Of a stretch of 48,431 bases of DNA, positions 20,547-29,155 are shown in pieces. Both the position numbers and the translations under genes were made by a program. The notes under the pieces are model-generated. The model did no database searches and had not been told where the DNA came from. It saw only the letters and a program-made list of their open reading frames with translations. Location of the stretch: assembly GCA_026004035.1 (NCBI GenBank), contig BPII01000018.1:1-48431 (forward strand), written 5' to 3'. The DNA is from Candidatus Sericytochromatia bacterium. Lineage in GTDB: Bacteria > Cyanobacteriota > Sericytochromatia > UBA7694 > JACMQJ01. The number at the start of each line of letters is the position of its first letter. Position 1 is the first letter of the stretch.

Positions 20547-21653
20547 ATGGTTGAAAGAATAGAAAAGGACCTAAGCAGATTCAAAAAAATTGTAAAAGGT
20601 AAAATAAGAGAAAATTTAAAAAAATATATGTCTACAGGGGAAATGATTGGTAAAAAAGGTAAAGAATTTGTAAGTATTCCTATTCCCCAAATAGATATAC
20701 CTCATTTTAAATTTGATGAAAAAAAAAATGGTGGTGTTGGTCAAGGTGAAGGTAACGAAGGTGATCCTATAAGTGGAGATCCAAATAGTGAAGGGGGTAG
20801 CGGAGCTGGAGAAGGTGAAGGACAACATACAAGAGAAGTTGATTTAACAATAGATGAATTAGCTGAAATAATGGGAGAAGAATTATCTTTACCGAAAATT
20901 CAACCTAAAGGAAAAGAAAGTTTAGAAACTATAAAAATAAAATATTCGGGAATAAGTACTGTTGGACCCAATTCATTAAGACATTTTAAAAGAACATTCA
21001 AAGAAGCATTAAAAAGACAAGTGTCATTAGGTATATATAATAAAGAACATCCTGTTATTATTCCAATAAAACATGATACTAGATATAGAACTTGGAAAAA
21101 TATAGTAAAACCAGAAACAAATGCAGTAGTTATCTTTATGATGGATATTTCAGGATCAATGGAAGATGAACAGAAAGAAATAGTAAGAATAGAAACTTTT
21201 TGGATAGATACTTGGTTAAGACATCATTATAAAAATTTAAAAACAAGATATATAGTTCATGATACTGTAGCTAAAGAAGTTGATAGAGAAACTTTTTTTA
21301 GTCTAAAAGAAAGTGGAGGAACAATAATATCATCAGCATATAAACTTTGTAGAGACATAATAAAAAATGAATATAACCCTGATGAATGGAATATATATCC
21401 ATTTCATTTTTCAGATGGTGATAATTGGTCAGATAGAGATAATACAGAATGTATAAATATACTAAATAATGATATACTACCTTTTGTAAATGTTTTTTGC
21501 TATGGACAAGTTGATAGTAGATATGGTAGTGGAAAATTTATAAAGGAACTTAGTAAAAATTTTAAAGATGATGACAGAATAATATTATCTGAAATAGAAA
21601 ATAGAGACGCAATTATGAATTCTATAAAAACTTTTTTAGGAAAAGGTAAGTAA
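20547..21653 (+). CDS. yhbH: YeaH/YhbH family (DUF444) von Willebrand-type protein
   Basis: This 368-residue protein has an N-terminal basic part (ERIEKDLSRFKKIVKGKIRE), a Gly/Glu-rich flexible linker around residues 62-92, and a C-terminal vWA-like domain whose metal site reads MMDISGSMED (DxSxS, around residue 198), with FWIDTWLRHHY and KESGGTIISSAY. This is the DUF444 layout. The protein is a partner of PrkA and SpoVR; its biochemical role is not established. It starts 4 bases after prkA, and its TAA shares its last A with the ATG of spoVR, so the three are one translationally coupled operon. Confidence 0.93.
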   Translation: MVERIEKDLSRFKKIVKGKIRENLKKYMSTGEMIGKKGKEFVSIPIPQIDIPHFKFDEKKNGGVGQGEGNEGDPISGDPNSEGGSGAGEGEGQHTREVDLTIDELAEIMGEELSLPKIQPKGKESLETIKIKYSGISTVGPNSLRHFKRTFKEALKRQVSLGIYNKEHPVIIPIKHDTRYRTWKNIVKPETNAVVIFMMDISGSMEDEQKEIVRIETFWIDTWLRHHYKNLKTRYIVHDTVAKEVDRETFFSLKESGGTIISSAYKLCRDIIKNEYNPDEWNIYPFHFSDGDNWSDRDNTECINILNNDILPFVNVFCYGQVDSRYGSGKFIKELSKNFKDDDRIILSEIENRDAIMNSIKTFLGKGK

Positions 21654-23134
21654 TGGTAAAACCATCAAATTTAACACCAGAATTATATAAATTAAAAGAA
21701 GAAATTGAAGAATATGCTAGAGGTTATGGTCTTGACTTTTTTGAAGTTATATTTGAATTAGTGGATTTTGAAAAAATAAATGAAATAGCAAGTTATGGTG
21801 GCTTTCCTACAAGATATCCTCATTGGAGATTTGGAATGGAATATGATAAACTAAGCAAATCTTATGCTTATGGTTTATCTAAAATATATGAAATGGTTAT
21901 AAATAACGATCCTTGTTATGCTTATTTATTAAATGCCAATAATATAGTAGATCAAAAAATGGTTATGGCTCATGTTTATGGTCATTGTGATTTTTTTAAA
22001 AATAATTATTGGTTTTCACAAACTAATAGAAGAATGATGGACAAAATAGCAAATCATGCTACAAAAGTTAGAAAATATATAGAAAAATATGGAGAAGATA
22101 CAGTAGAAGAATTTTTAGATGTTTGTTTATCATTAGATAATTTAATAGATTATTATAGCCCTTTTATAAAAAGATATGAAGAATTATCCGATAAAAAAGA
22201 AGAAGAAGAAAAAGAAGAAGAATATAAAATAAAAAGTAAATCTTATATGGATAAATATATAAATCCAAAAGAATTTGTTGAAAAAATTAAAATTGAAAGA
22301 AAAGCTGAAAAAGAAAAAAAGAAAAAAAATCCTCCTGAACCTGTTAGAGATGTATTATTGTTTTTATTACAAAATGCACCTTTAGAAGATTGGCAAGCAA
22401 GTATTTTATCAATAGTAAGAGATGAGGCATACTATTTTGCTCCTCAAGGACAAACAAAAATTATGAATGAAGGTTGGGCTTCATATTGGCATTCTAAAAT
22501 AATGACAACTAAAGCACTAAAACCAGAAGAATTAATAGATTATGCTGATCATCATTCAGGAACTTTAGCTACTTCACCAGGAGGTTTAAATCCGTATAAA
22601 TTAGGAATAGAACTATTTAGAGATATAGAAGATAGATGGAACAAAGGTAAATTTGGAAAAGATTATGAAGAGTGTGAAAGTTATGAAGAAAAAAGAAAAT
22701 GGAATAAAAATCTTGGACTAGGTAAAGAAAAAATATTTGAAGTTAGAAAAATTCATAATGATGTGACTTTCATTGATAATTTTCTTACAGAAGAATTTTG
22801 TCGCGAACATAAATTATTTCTTTACAATTATAATAAACAAACAGGTAGATACGAAATAACTAGTAGAAAATTTGATGATATAAAAAAACAATTACTTTTT
22901 AATCTAACAAATTTTGGACAACCTATTATATATGTTGAAGAAAGTAATTATGAAAATAGAGGAGAATTACTTTTATATCATAAGCATGAAGGTATTGACT
23001 TAAAATTAGATTATGCTAGAGCTACATTAGAAAATATATTTAAAATTTGGAAAAGACCTGTAAATATAAGAACAAAAGTTGATAATAAAAATAAAGTTTT
23101 AAGGTTTGATGGTAGAGAACATTCAGAAATTTAG
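21653..23134 (+). CDS. spoVR: SpoVR family protein
   Basis: The 493 residues carry the SpoVR hallmarks: YARGYGLDFFEVIFELVDF, FPTRYPHWRFGMEYD, MVMAHVYGHCDFFKNN, the mid-region QDWQ-like EDWQASILSIVRDEAYYFAP, then MNEGWASYWHSKIM, and NPYKLGIELFRDIEDRW. The protein is soluble, with a Lys/Glu-rich insert around residues 180-230. It is the last gene of prkA-yhbH-spoVR. SpoVR was named for a spore cortex defect in Bacillus, but homologues are common in non-sporulating bacteria. The 262 bases after its stop hold no gene and no convincing terminator hairpin. Confidence 0.95.
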   Translation: MVKPSNLTPELYKLKEEIEEYARGYGLDFFEVIFELVDFEKINEIASYGGFPTRYPHWRFGMEYDKLSKSYAYGLSKIYEMVINNDPCYAYLLNANNIVDQKMVMAHVYGHCDFFKNNYWFSQTNRRMMDKIANHATKVRKYIEKYGEDTVEEFLDVCLSLDNLIDYYSPFIKRYEELSDKKEEEEKEEEYKIKSKSYMDKYINPKEFVEKIKIERKAEKEKKKKNPPEPVRDVLLFLLQNAPLEDWQASILSIVRDEAYYFAPQGQTKIMNEGWASYWHSKIMTTKALKPEELIDYADHHSGTLATSPGGLNPYKLGIELFRDIEDRWNKGKFGKDYEECESYEEKRKWNKNLGLGKEKIFEVRKIHNDVTFIDNFLTEEFCREHKLFLYNYNKQTGRYEITSRKFDDIKKQLLFNLTNFGQPIIYVEESNYENRGELLLYHKHEGIDLKLDYARATLENIFKIWKRPVNIRTKVDNKNKVLRFDGREHSEI

Positions 23135-23360
23135 ATAATTTGTTCTAAAAAATTGTACTTATATCAATCTTTATATTATGTAAATTGGTATAAATACTAC
23201 TCTAAACTAAATTTATAGTTTTATTGTTGATATGTTTTAATTATAAAAAATTAATTTTATTTAATAAGAATTCTATTAATACTTATCCATTTAGATCTGT
23301 TAATTTATAATTTATGTATAAGGTATTGTTTTATAGAAACAATTTTTTTGACATTATTTG

Positions 23361-23390
23361 TATAATATCTTAAGAAGATTTTTTTAGGAG
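23361..23390 (+). promoter_or_regulatory. -10 box and ribosome site before the GGDEF gene
   Basis: TATAAT at 23361-23366 lies 30 bases upstream of the ATG at 23397, with AGGAG at 23386-23390 as ribosome site. A TTGACA occurs at 23348-23353 but only 7 bases before the -10 box, too close to serve as its -35 element. Confidence 0.45.
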
Positions 23391-23396
23391 ATTACC

Positions 23397-23931
23397 ATGG
23401 TTTCATCTTCTAACATAGATGAATTAACAAGTTTATATAATGAAAATTATCTTAATGAGAAAATTTCACAAGAAATAAATAAATCTAGCAAAAATAATAA
23501 AAACTTTTCATTGGTTAGATTTGATATAGATAATTTTGATAATATAAATAAAAAATATGGATTTGAATTTGGAAATAAAATACTTATTCAAATGTCAAAT
23601 TTTTTAAGGAATTCTATAAGATCAACAGATATTCCTTTTAGATATAAAGCTGAACAATTTATAATACTTTTACCTGGTATTAAGCTAGAAGATAGCTTAA
23701 TTTTTGCTAATAGAATAAAAAAAAAAAATAAGTGAAACAAATTTTGGTGATAATCAAAATAAGATAAATCTAACAACAAGTGTAGGGGTAGTTACATATA
23801 CAAAAAAAAATAATATGGATACAGAGCAACTAATACAATTATTAGATGCATGTGTTTATCAAGCAAAACAGGAAGGTAGAAATTGTATAGTAAATTATTT
23901 AACTATTATGCCTGAAGAGGAAGTTTATTAA
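23397..23931 (+). CDS. Degenerate GGDEF-domain protein, frameshifted in a 12-A run
   Basis: A stand-alone GGDEF (diguanylate cyclase) domain without sensor. It has DELTSLYNENYLNEKI, VRFDIDNFDNINKKYGFEFG and RSTDIPFRYKAEQF, then LLPGIKLEDSL. The catalytic loop, normally GGDEF, reads KAEQF, so cyclic-di-GMP synthesis is unlikely. The first frame ends at 23735 after RIKKKNK. Removing one A from the run at 23717-23728 restores the expected continuation (ISETNFGDNQ, then TTSVGVVTY, LLDACVYQAKQEGRN) up to the stop at 23929-23931, giving about 177 residues, a full domain. It may be a real slippage site, a pseudogene or a sequencing error. glpK follows 18 bases later. Confidence 0.75.
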
Positions 23932-23949
23932 TTTTTTAGAGGGATATTT

Positions 23950-25437
23950 ATGAAAAAGTATGTTTTAGTTTTAGATCAAGGAACTACAAGTTCAAGAAGT
24001 ATAATATTTGATTATTATGGTAATATAGTTTCACAGGTTAATAAAGAATTTAATCAAATTTACCCAAAACCAGCATGGGTTGAGCATGATCCAGAAGAAA
24101 TTTTTCAATCACAAGTTTATACTATGAAAGAAGCAATTAGGATTTCAAAAATAAAACCTGAAGAAATCTCTTGTATAGGTATTACAAACCAGAGAGAAAC
24201 TTCTGTTTTGTGGAACAAAAATAATTTTAAACCTGTATATAATGCTATAGTTTGGCAATGTAGAAGAAGTAAGGATATATGCGAAGAACTTATAAAAGAA
24301 AATTTTGACAAAGTGATAAAAGAAAAGACAGGATTAATTACTGATGCTTACTTTTCTGGAACAAAAATAAAATGGTTATTAGATAATATATCTGGCTTAA
24401 AAGAAAAAGCAAAAAATAATGAGATACTTTTTGGAACAATAGATACTTGGTTATTATACAATTTAACAAAGGGAAAATCTCATTATACTGATGTTTCAAA
24501 TGCTTCAAGAACTATGTTATATAATATACATACTTTAGAGTGGGATAAAGAAATTCTTCAAATGCTTGATATACCATATTCAATACTTCCTGAAGTTAAA
24601 CCTTCTAGCTTTATTTATGGATATCTTGATAAAGAGTTTTTAGGTCTTGAAATACCTATTTCTGGAATTGCTGGTGATCAGCAATCAGCACTATTTGGTC
24701 AAACTTGTTTTCAAGAAGGACAAGCAAAAAATACTTATGGGACAGGGTGTTTTATGTTAATGAATACAGGAGACAAAATAATAAATTCAAATTCAGGACT
24801 ATTAACAAGTATTGGTTGGCAAATAGATAAAAAAATAAATTATATTTTAGAAGGTAGTGTTTTTATAGGTGGTGCTGTTATTCAATGGTTAAGAGATGAA
24901 CTAAAAATTTTAGATAAGGCTTCAGATTCTGAAATTATAGCTAATTTATTAGAAAGTAATGAAGGAGTTTATATTGTACCTGCTTTTATAGGAATTGGAA
25001 CGCCTTATTGGGATATGTCAGCTAGAGGATTAATAACAGGTTTAACAAGAGGTTCTAATAGAAATCATATAATAAGAGCTGCTTTAGAGTCTATAGCTTA
25101 TCAAAGTAAAGATGTTTTAGATTGTATGAATAAAGATTCTGGTATAAAAATAGACTCTTTATATGTTGATGGTGGTGCATCTGTCAATAATTTTTTAATG
25201 CAATTTCAAGCTGATATTTTAAATGTAAATGTAATTCGTCCTAAAGTAGTAGAAACTACAGCTTTAGGTGTAGCATACTTGGCAGGTCTTAATGTAGGTT
25301 TTTGGAATTCACTAGAAGAAATAAAGAAAAATCATCAAATAGAAAGAGTATTTAGTCCTTCAAATGATAGAGTTAAATTTGAAAATTATTATAAAGGTTG
25401 GTTAGATGCAGTAAATAGAACATTGAACGTTGATTAA
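23950..25437 (+). CDS. glpK: Glycerol kinase
   Basis: GlpK phosphorylates glycerol to glycerol-3-phosphate with ATP, feeding lipid synthesis or glycolysis. The 495 residues are the normal FGGY-kinase length. Clear features are [14 protein letters not shown] at the N-terminus, [39 protein letters not shown] (ATP-binding hinge), [10 protein letters not shown] and [19 protein letters not shown] near the end. The start follows a GAGGGATAT ribosome site. No glycerol facilitator or glycerol-3-phosphate dehydrogenase is next to it. The gene appears intact. Confidence 0.97.
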   Translation: MKKYVLVLDQGTTSSRSIIFDYYGNIVSQVNKEFNQIYPKPAWVEHDPEEIFQSQVYTMKEAIRISKIKPEEISCIGITNQRETSVLWNKNNFKPVYNAIVWQCRRSKDICEELIKENFDKVIKEKTGLITDAYFSGTKIKWLLDNISGLKEKAKNNEILFGTIDTWLLYNLTKGKSHYTDVSNASRTMLYNIHTLEWDKEILQMLDIPYSILPEVKPSSFIYGYLDKEFLGLEIPISGIAGDQQSALFGQTCFQEGQAKNTYGTGCFMLMNTGDKIINSNSGLLTSIGWQIDKKINYILEGSVFIGGAVIQWLRDELKILDKASDSEIIANLLESNEGVYIVPAFIGIGTPYWDMSARGLITGLTRGSNRNHIIRAALESIAYQSKDVLDCMNKDSGIKIDSLYVDGGASVNNFLMQFQADILNVNVIRPKVVETTALGVAYLAGLNVGFWNSLEEIKKNHQIERVFSPSNDRVKFENYYKGWLDAVNRTLNVD

Positions 25438-25452
25438 AATTCCATTATAAAT

Positions 25453-25484
25453 GTTATAATATCATAAGCAAGTTTTTATGGAGG
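25453..25484 (+). promoter_or_regulatory. Extended -10 promoter element and Shine-Dalgarno site before rsfS
   Basis: TGTTATAAT (25453-25461) is an extended -10 element, and GGAGG at 25480-25484 is the ribosome site for the TTG start at 25492. The same TGTTATAATATCAT string occurs before the superoxide dismutase gene at 40552, which suggests a favoured promoter form in this genome. Confidence 0.45.
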
Positions 25485-25491
25485 TTTTTTT

Positions 25492-25851
25492 TTGGATAAT
25501 TTATATAATCTAGTTATAGATGCTGTTTTTGATTCTAAAGCTTTAGATATTGTATCAATAGACATAAGTGAAGTTTCTATAATGGCTGATTATTTTATAA
25601 TTTGTTCTGGACGTTCAAGAACTCATATACAAGGTATAGCTAATAATATTCTTGAAAAAATTAAAGATAATAATTTTAAATTGTATAATATATCTGGTTA
25701 TGAACAAGCTGATTGGGTATTAATTGATTTAGGTAATTTAGTTGTTCATGTTATGAATAATGAAATAAGAAATTTTTATAAACTAGAAAAACTTTGGAGT
25801 AATGGTAAGATAATTTATTTAGATGAAGATATTAAACAAAAAGCTAACTAA
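25492..25851 (+). CDS. rsfS: Ribosomal silencing factor RsfS/YbeB/Iojap
   Basis: RsfS binds ribosomal protein L14 and blocks 30S-50S joining during starvation. The 119 residues contain the family core: VSIMADYFIICSGRSRTHIQ, then SGYEQADWVLIDLGNLVVHV and FYKLEKLW. The start is TTG, chosen because GGAGG lies 7 bases upstream and because the family N-terminus fits; the ATG at 25479 is in another frame. The 3' end overlaps the pilin-like gene by 29 bases. It begins a run that continues with pilin, remA, gmk and rpoZ. Confidence 0.93.
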   Translation: MDNLYNLVIDAVFDSKALDIVSIDISEVSIMADYFIICSGRSRTHIQGIANNILEKIKDNNFKLYNISGYEQADWVLIDLGNLVVHVMNNEIRNFYKLEKLWSNGKIIYLDEDIKQKAN

Positions 25852-26311
25852 AGGGCTTACAGTATTAGAAATACTTACAGTAATAATCATTATAGGTGTT
25901 CTTTCAGCAATAGCTATTTCAAATTACATTAACTCTTCTAAAAAAAGAGCATTAGAATCAGCTATTATGTCTAATATAAGAACGTTTCAAGTTATTCTTG
26001 AAACTTATAGAGTTGATTGGTCAGCTTATCCTGATAATTTATCAGAATTATCGCAAGAGGCAAATAAGAAAAATTATAATAAAAGTGCTAGAAATCCTTT
26101 GACAAATCTTTCTGGTTATGTAGCAACAAATAGTCCATGGGTTACTGAATATGCTGATCCTGAAGATAGTAGTTTTAATAAATCTTTATATGTAGGTAAA
26201 GTAGCTTATCAAAAAGTTAATGATAAAAAATATTATCTTTTAGCTTATGGAGAAGATGGATTACCTATACAAAGAAACGGAAAAGTTTATATTATTTCAA
26301 ATGGAGAATAA
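25823..26311 (+). CDS. Type IV pilin-like/pseudopilin protein
   Basis: The 162-residue protein has a class III signal: a short basic leader (MKILNKKLTKG), cleavage after Gly11, then LTVLEILTVIIIIGVLSAIA, with Glu at +5 as in pilins. Leu replaces the usual Phe at +1. The mature part starts with the long N-terminal helix and ends in a small globular domain containing DWSAYPDNLSEL, ARNPLTN and LAYGEDGLPI, which resembles major pseudopilins and minor pilins. It probably acts in a type IV pilus, competence or type II secretion apparatus; no assembly genes are nearby. It starts inside rsfS (29-base overlap) and ends 2 bases before remA. Confidence 0.85.
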   Translation: MKILNKKLTKGLTVLEILTVIIIIGVLSAIAISNYINSSKKRALESAIMSNIRTFQVILETYRVDWSAYPDNLSELSQEANKKNYNKSARNPLTNLSGYVATNSPWVTEYADPEDSSFNKSLYVGKVAYQKVNDKKYYLLAYGEDGLPIQRNGKVYIISNGE

Positions 26312-26313
26312 AA

Positions 26314-26592
26314 ATGATTATTAAAAATAAATTATTAAATTTAGGATTTGGAAATTTTATACAAACTGATGAAGTTCTAGCTATTTTAAATCCATCTTCT
26401 AGCATTATTAAAAAACTAATATCTAGTTGTAAAAACGAGCAAGGCATAAAAGATGAAAAGACTGGTAAAGAAAAAGGAGTTTTTGATTTTACAAATGGTA
26501 GAAAAGTTCGTTCAGTAGTATATTGTACTTATGGTAGAATTTATTTATCTTACTTACTACCAGAAACTTTAATTAATAGTGTTTGTAGTTAA
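26314..26592 (+). CDS. remA: RemA/DUF370 family regulator
   Basis: The 92 residues match RemA: LNLGFGNFIQTDEVLAILNP, SSSIIKKLISSC, then after a short insert GRKVRSVVYCTYGRIYLSYL and PETLI. In Bacillus, RemA is a DNA-binding activator of biofilm-matrix genes; in many genomes its gene sits directly before gmk and rpoZ, as here. The copy here has about 10 extra residues (GIKDEKTGKEKG region) between the two conserved halves. The gene ends one base before the chosen ATG of gmk. Confidence 0.9.
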   Translation: MIIKNKLLNLGFGNFIQTDEVLAILNPSSSIIKKLISSCKNEQGIKDEKTGKEKGVFDFTNGRKVRSVVYCTYGRIYLSYLLPETLINSVCS

Positions 26593-26593
26593 T

Positions 26594-27241
26594 ATGCTAA
26601 ATATAGATAATTATAGAAAAGTATGGGGGTTTAAAGATAAATCAGGGATATTAATAATTATTTCTGGCCCATCAGGAGTTGGTAAAGGTACTATTGTTAA
26701 TGAAATAATAAAAATTTTTAATGGTGATGTGGTAAAATCAATTTCTGTAACTACAAGAAAACCAAGATTTAATGAAAAAGAAGGAATAGACTATTTTTTT
26801 AAAAGTATAGAAGAATTCAGTAGTTTAATTGAAAAAGATTTACTCTTAGAATATGCTTGTGTTTTTGGAGGAAAGTTATATGGGACTCCAAAAGATTATG
26901 TTGAACAGAAATTAAAAGAAGGTAAAAATGTAATACTTGAAATAGATGTACAGGGTGCTTTACAAGTAAAAAGAAAATTCAAAGATTGTGTATCTATTTT
27001 TGTTTTACCACCTAATTTTTTAGAACTTGAAAAAAGATTAAGAGAAAGGAAAACAGAAGATGAAGAGTCTATACATAATAGACTTGCAATAGCACATAAA
27101 GAATTAAAAAGCATTTATAATTACGATTATGTTATAATTAATGATGATTTAAAATACTCTATAGACTGTATTAGGTCTATAATAATAGCAGAACATTGTA
27201 AAATTAATAGAAATTTAAAGGAGTTAAATAATGATGGATAA
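26594..27241 (+). CDS. gmk: Guanylate kinase
   Basis: Gmk phosphorylates GMP to GDP. The protein has the P-loop IISGPSGVGKGTIV, VTTRKPRFNEKEGIDYFF, YGTPKDYVEQKLKEGKNVIL, EIDVQGALQV and RLRERKTEDEESIHNRL, all diagnostic. I chose ATG 26594 rather than the GTG at 26579, because 26594 follows the stop of remA by one base and the GTG start would overlap remA without a ribosome site. The product is 215 residues. Its 3' end overlaps the start of rpoZ by 11 bases. The remA-gmk-rpoZ order is conserved in many bacteria. Confidence 0.96.
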   Translation: MLNIDNYRKVWGFKDKSGILIIISGPSGVGKGTIVNEIIKIFNGDVVKSISVTTRKPRFNEKEGIDYFFKSIEEFSSLIEKDLLLEYACVFGGKLYGTPKDYVEQKLKEGKNVILEIDVQGALQVKRKFKDCVSIFVLPPNFLELEKRLRERKTEDEESIHNRLAIAHKELKSIYNYDYVIINDDLKYSIDCIRSIIIAEHCKINRNLKELNNDG

Positions 27242-27422
27242 TACCAAAAAAATATCAGAAGTTATAGAAGAGTCTGATAATAGATATGTTTTAGTTCATG
27301 CTGTAGCCAAAAGAGCTAAAAAAATAATGGAAACTACCATACATTCAAATGTTGAAATATCTAGTAATAAAGCAATAGATACAGCTATACAAGAGATTTT
27401 ACATAAAAAAGGTAAGTATTAA
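27231..27422 (+). CDS. rpoZ: RNA polymerase omega subunit
   Basis: The 63-residue protein has the omega core: NRYVLVHAVAKRAKKIM and NKAIDTAIQEIL. Omega helps assemble beta-prime into RNA polymerase. A clear AAAGGAG site precedes two possible starts, ATG at 27231 or 27234. The gene overlaps the end of gmk. A strong hairpin follows the stop, so this ends the rsfS-pilin-remA-gmk-rpoZ transcript. Confidence 0.9.
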   Translation: MMDNTKKISEVIEESDNRYVLVHAVAKRAKKIMETTIHSNVEISSNKAIDTAIQEILHKKGKY

Positions 27423-27431
27423 AAACCAAGA

Positions 27432-27476
27432 AGGATTGGTGTTTCGAACATTTCGTTAATGAAACCAACCAATCCT
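27432..27476 (+). terminator. Strong imperfect hairpin after rpoZ, probable terminator or regulatory RNA structure
   Basis: AGGATTGGT (27432-27440) pairs with ACCAATCCT (27468-27476). GTTTC (27441-27445) and GAAAC (27461-27465) extend the stem past a two-base bulge, leaving a 15-base loop. The T-rich tract comes only about 20 bases later (from 27497), so it is not a textbook terminator. It lies 58 bases before an ANTAR regulator, a class that binds RNA hairpins. Confidence 0.6.
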
Positions 27477-27534
27477 AATAAACTAATTGTATCATATTTT
27501 TTTTATTAAATCAATACTTTTCTAAACATAAATT

Positions 27535-28122
27535 ATGAATAAAGAAAAATTTAATATCTTAATAGCTGATGATGAGGCATTAATAAGAATAGATATAAAA
27601 GAGATATTAGAAGAAAATAATTATAACGTAATAGGTGAAGCTAAAACAGGCAAAGAAGTTTTAGATTTCTGTAATAAAAGTATGCCTGATTTAATACTTT
27701 TAGATATAAAAATGCCTGAAATGACAGGATTAGAAGTTTTAAGAGAGCTTAATAAAAATAGTAATTATTATAAAGTTCCTGTTATAATGATAACAGCTTA
27801 TACAGATAAAGATTTTGTTAAAGAAGCAATAGAACTTGGTGTATTTTCTTACATAACAAAACCTATAAAGACAACAGATCTATTAAATGCAATAGAAATA
27901 ACTAGAGTAAAATCAGAAGAAATGAGATTAATATATCAGGAAGTAAATAAACTTAAAGAAGCAATAGAGGTAAGAAAAATTGTTGAAATAGCAAAAGGTA
28001 TATTAATGGAAAAAAACAATTGGACAGAAAGAGAAGCATTCAGATATATTCAAAAAACAAGTATGAATTCTAGAGAACCAATGAAAAAAATAGCTCAAAA
28101 AATAATTCAAGAAAATGCTTGA
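27535..28122 (+). CDS. Response regulator with REC and ANTAR (RNA-binding antiterminator) domains
   Basis: Residues 1-122 are a receiver domain with acidic pocket IADDEA, phospho-acceptor Asp in LILLDIKMPEMTG, the Thr/Ser position in MITAYT and the Lys in YITKPIK. After a coiled linker, residues 140-193 are an ANTAR domain (AIEVRKIVEIAKGILMEKNN, then EREAFRYIQKTSMNSREPMK). ANTAR proteins bind two-hairpin RNA motifs to prevent termination, for example in nitrogen or nitrate control (NasT-type). No sensor kinase is adjacent. No clear ribosome site precedes the ATG. The last 8 bases overlap aroB. Its target RNA is unknown. Confidence 0.92.
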   Translation: MNKEKFNILIADDEALIRIDIKEILEENNYNVIGEAKTGKEVLDFCNKSMPDLILLDIKMPEMTGLEVLRELNKNSNYYKVPVIMITAYTDKDFVKEAIELGVFSYITKPIKTTDLLNAIEITRVKSEEMRLIYQEVNKLKEAIEVRKIVEIAKGILMEKNNWTEREAFRYIQKTSMNSREPMKKIAQKIIQENA

Positions 28123-29155
28123 AATATCGGAATTAAATGTTTATTTTATTGATGATTTTAATTATTTAAAATTTTTCTTTAAAAATAATAAATATTCAAA
28201 AATTTTTATATTAGTAGATAAAAATACCAATAAATATTGTCTCCATTTAATAGAAAAATATATTAATGAATTTAAGTTAATAAAAATAAAAGATGGTGAA
28301 GAAAATAAAAATATAGATTCTTGTAATATCATATGGAACAATTTAATAAAAAATAATGCTGATAGAAAATCTTTGTTGATAAACTTAGGTGGTGGAATTA
28401 TAACAGATATAGGTTCTTTTTGTGCTTCTACATATAAAAGAGGTATAGATTTTATAAATATACCTACAACTTTACTAGCTCAAGTTGATGCATCAATAGG
28501 TGGAAAATGTGGAATAAATTTTAAAAATATAAAAAATTCTATAGGACTTTTTGTTAATCCTAGATGTGTCTTTATAATCAAGGATTTTTTACAAACTTTG
28601 AGTAAAAGAGAGTATAATTCAGGTTTTGCTGAAATGATTAAGCATAGCCTACTAAAGTCTAAAAATGATTTTGAAGATTTGCTTATAAAATATAGTAACT
28701 TAACAATAGTAGATATTTATAATTCAGTTAAAATTAAATACGAAATAGTTAAAAAAGACTATAAAGAAAATGGATTAAGAAAAATATTAAATTTTGGTCA
28801 TACAATAGGTCATGCAATAGAAACTTTATCAATAAATAAGAAAAATAGATTATTGCATGGTGAAGCTTTAATAATAGGTATTATTTGCGAATTATATATA
28901 TCACACAAAGTTTTAGATACTGATATTAATTTAATAAATTATATTATTTATAAGCTAATAAAAATGTTTGGATATTTTGATATAAATAGTTACTCTATTA
29001 AAGAAATATTAGAAATAATTAAAAATGATAAGAAAAATTTTTATGAAAATATTAATTTTTCTTTAATGAAAGATATTGGAAATTTTGCTTATGATATTAA
29101 TGTTCCAGAAAAAATTATAAAAGAATCTATTAACTATTATAAAAATTTAAATTAA
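28115..29155 (+). CDS. aroB: 3-dehydroquinate synthase
   Basis: AroB makes 3-dehydroquinate from DAHP in the shikimate pathway using NAD and a divalent metal. The 346-residue protein has NLGGGIITDIGSFCASTYKR, the IPTTLLAQVDASIGGKCGIN block, NPRCVFIIKDFLQTL, SGFAEMIKHSLL and the metal-binding LNFGHTIGHAIE, with a further histidine in LLHGEAL. It overlaps the ANTAR gene by 8 bases, so it may be co-transcribed. Its last 9 bases overlap the convergent TsaC gene. The rest of the shikimate pathway is not in the window. Confidence 0.95.
   Translation: MLEISELNVYFIDDFNYLKFFFKNNKYSKIFILVDKNTNKYCLHLIEKYINEFKLIKIKDGEENKNIDSCNIIWNNLIKNNADRKSLLINLGGGIITDIGSFCASTYKRGIDFINIPTTLLAQVDASIGGKCGINFKNIKNSIGLFVNPRCVFIIKDFLQTLSKREYNSGFAEMIKHSLLKSKNDFEDLLIKYSNLTIVDIYNSVKIKYEIVKKDYKENGLRKILNFGHTIGHAIETLSINKKNRLLHGEALIIGIICELYISHKVLDTDINLINYIIYKLIKMFGYFDINSYSIKEILEIIKNDKKNFYENINFSLMKDIGNFAYDINVPEKIIKESINYYKNLN

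Noticed and set aside
26579..26593. GTG start of gmk at 26579
   Set aside because: It would overlap remA without a ribosome site; ATG 26594, just after the remA stop, leaves a normal Gmk.
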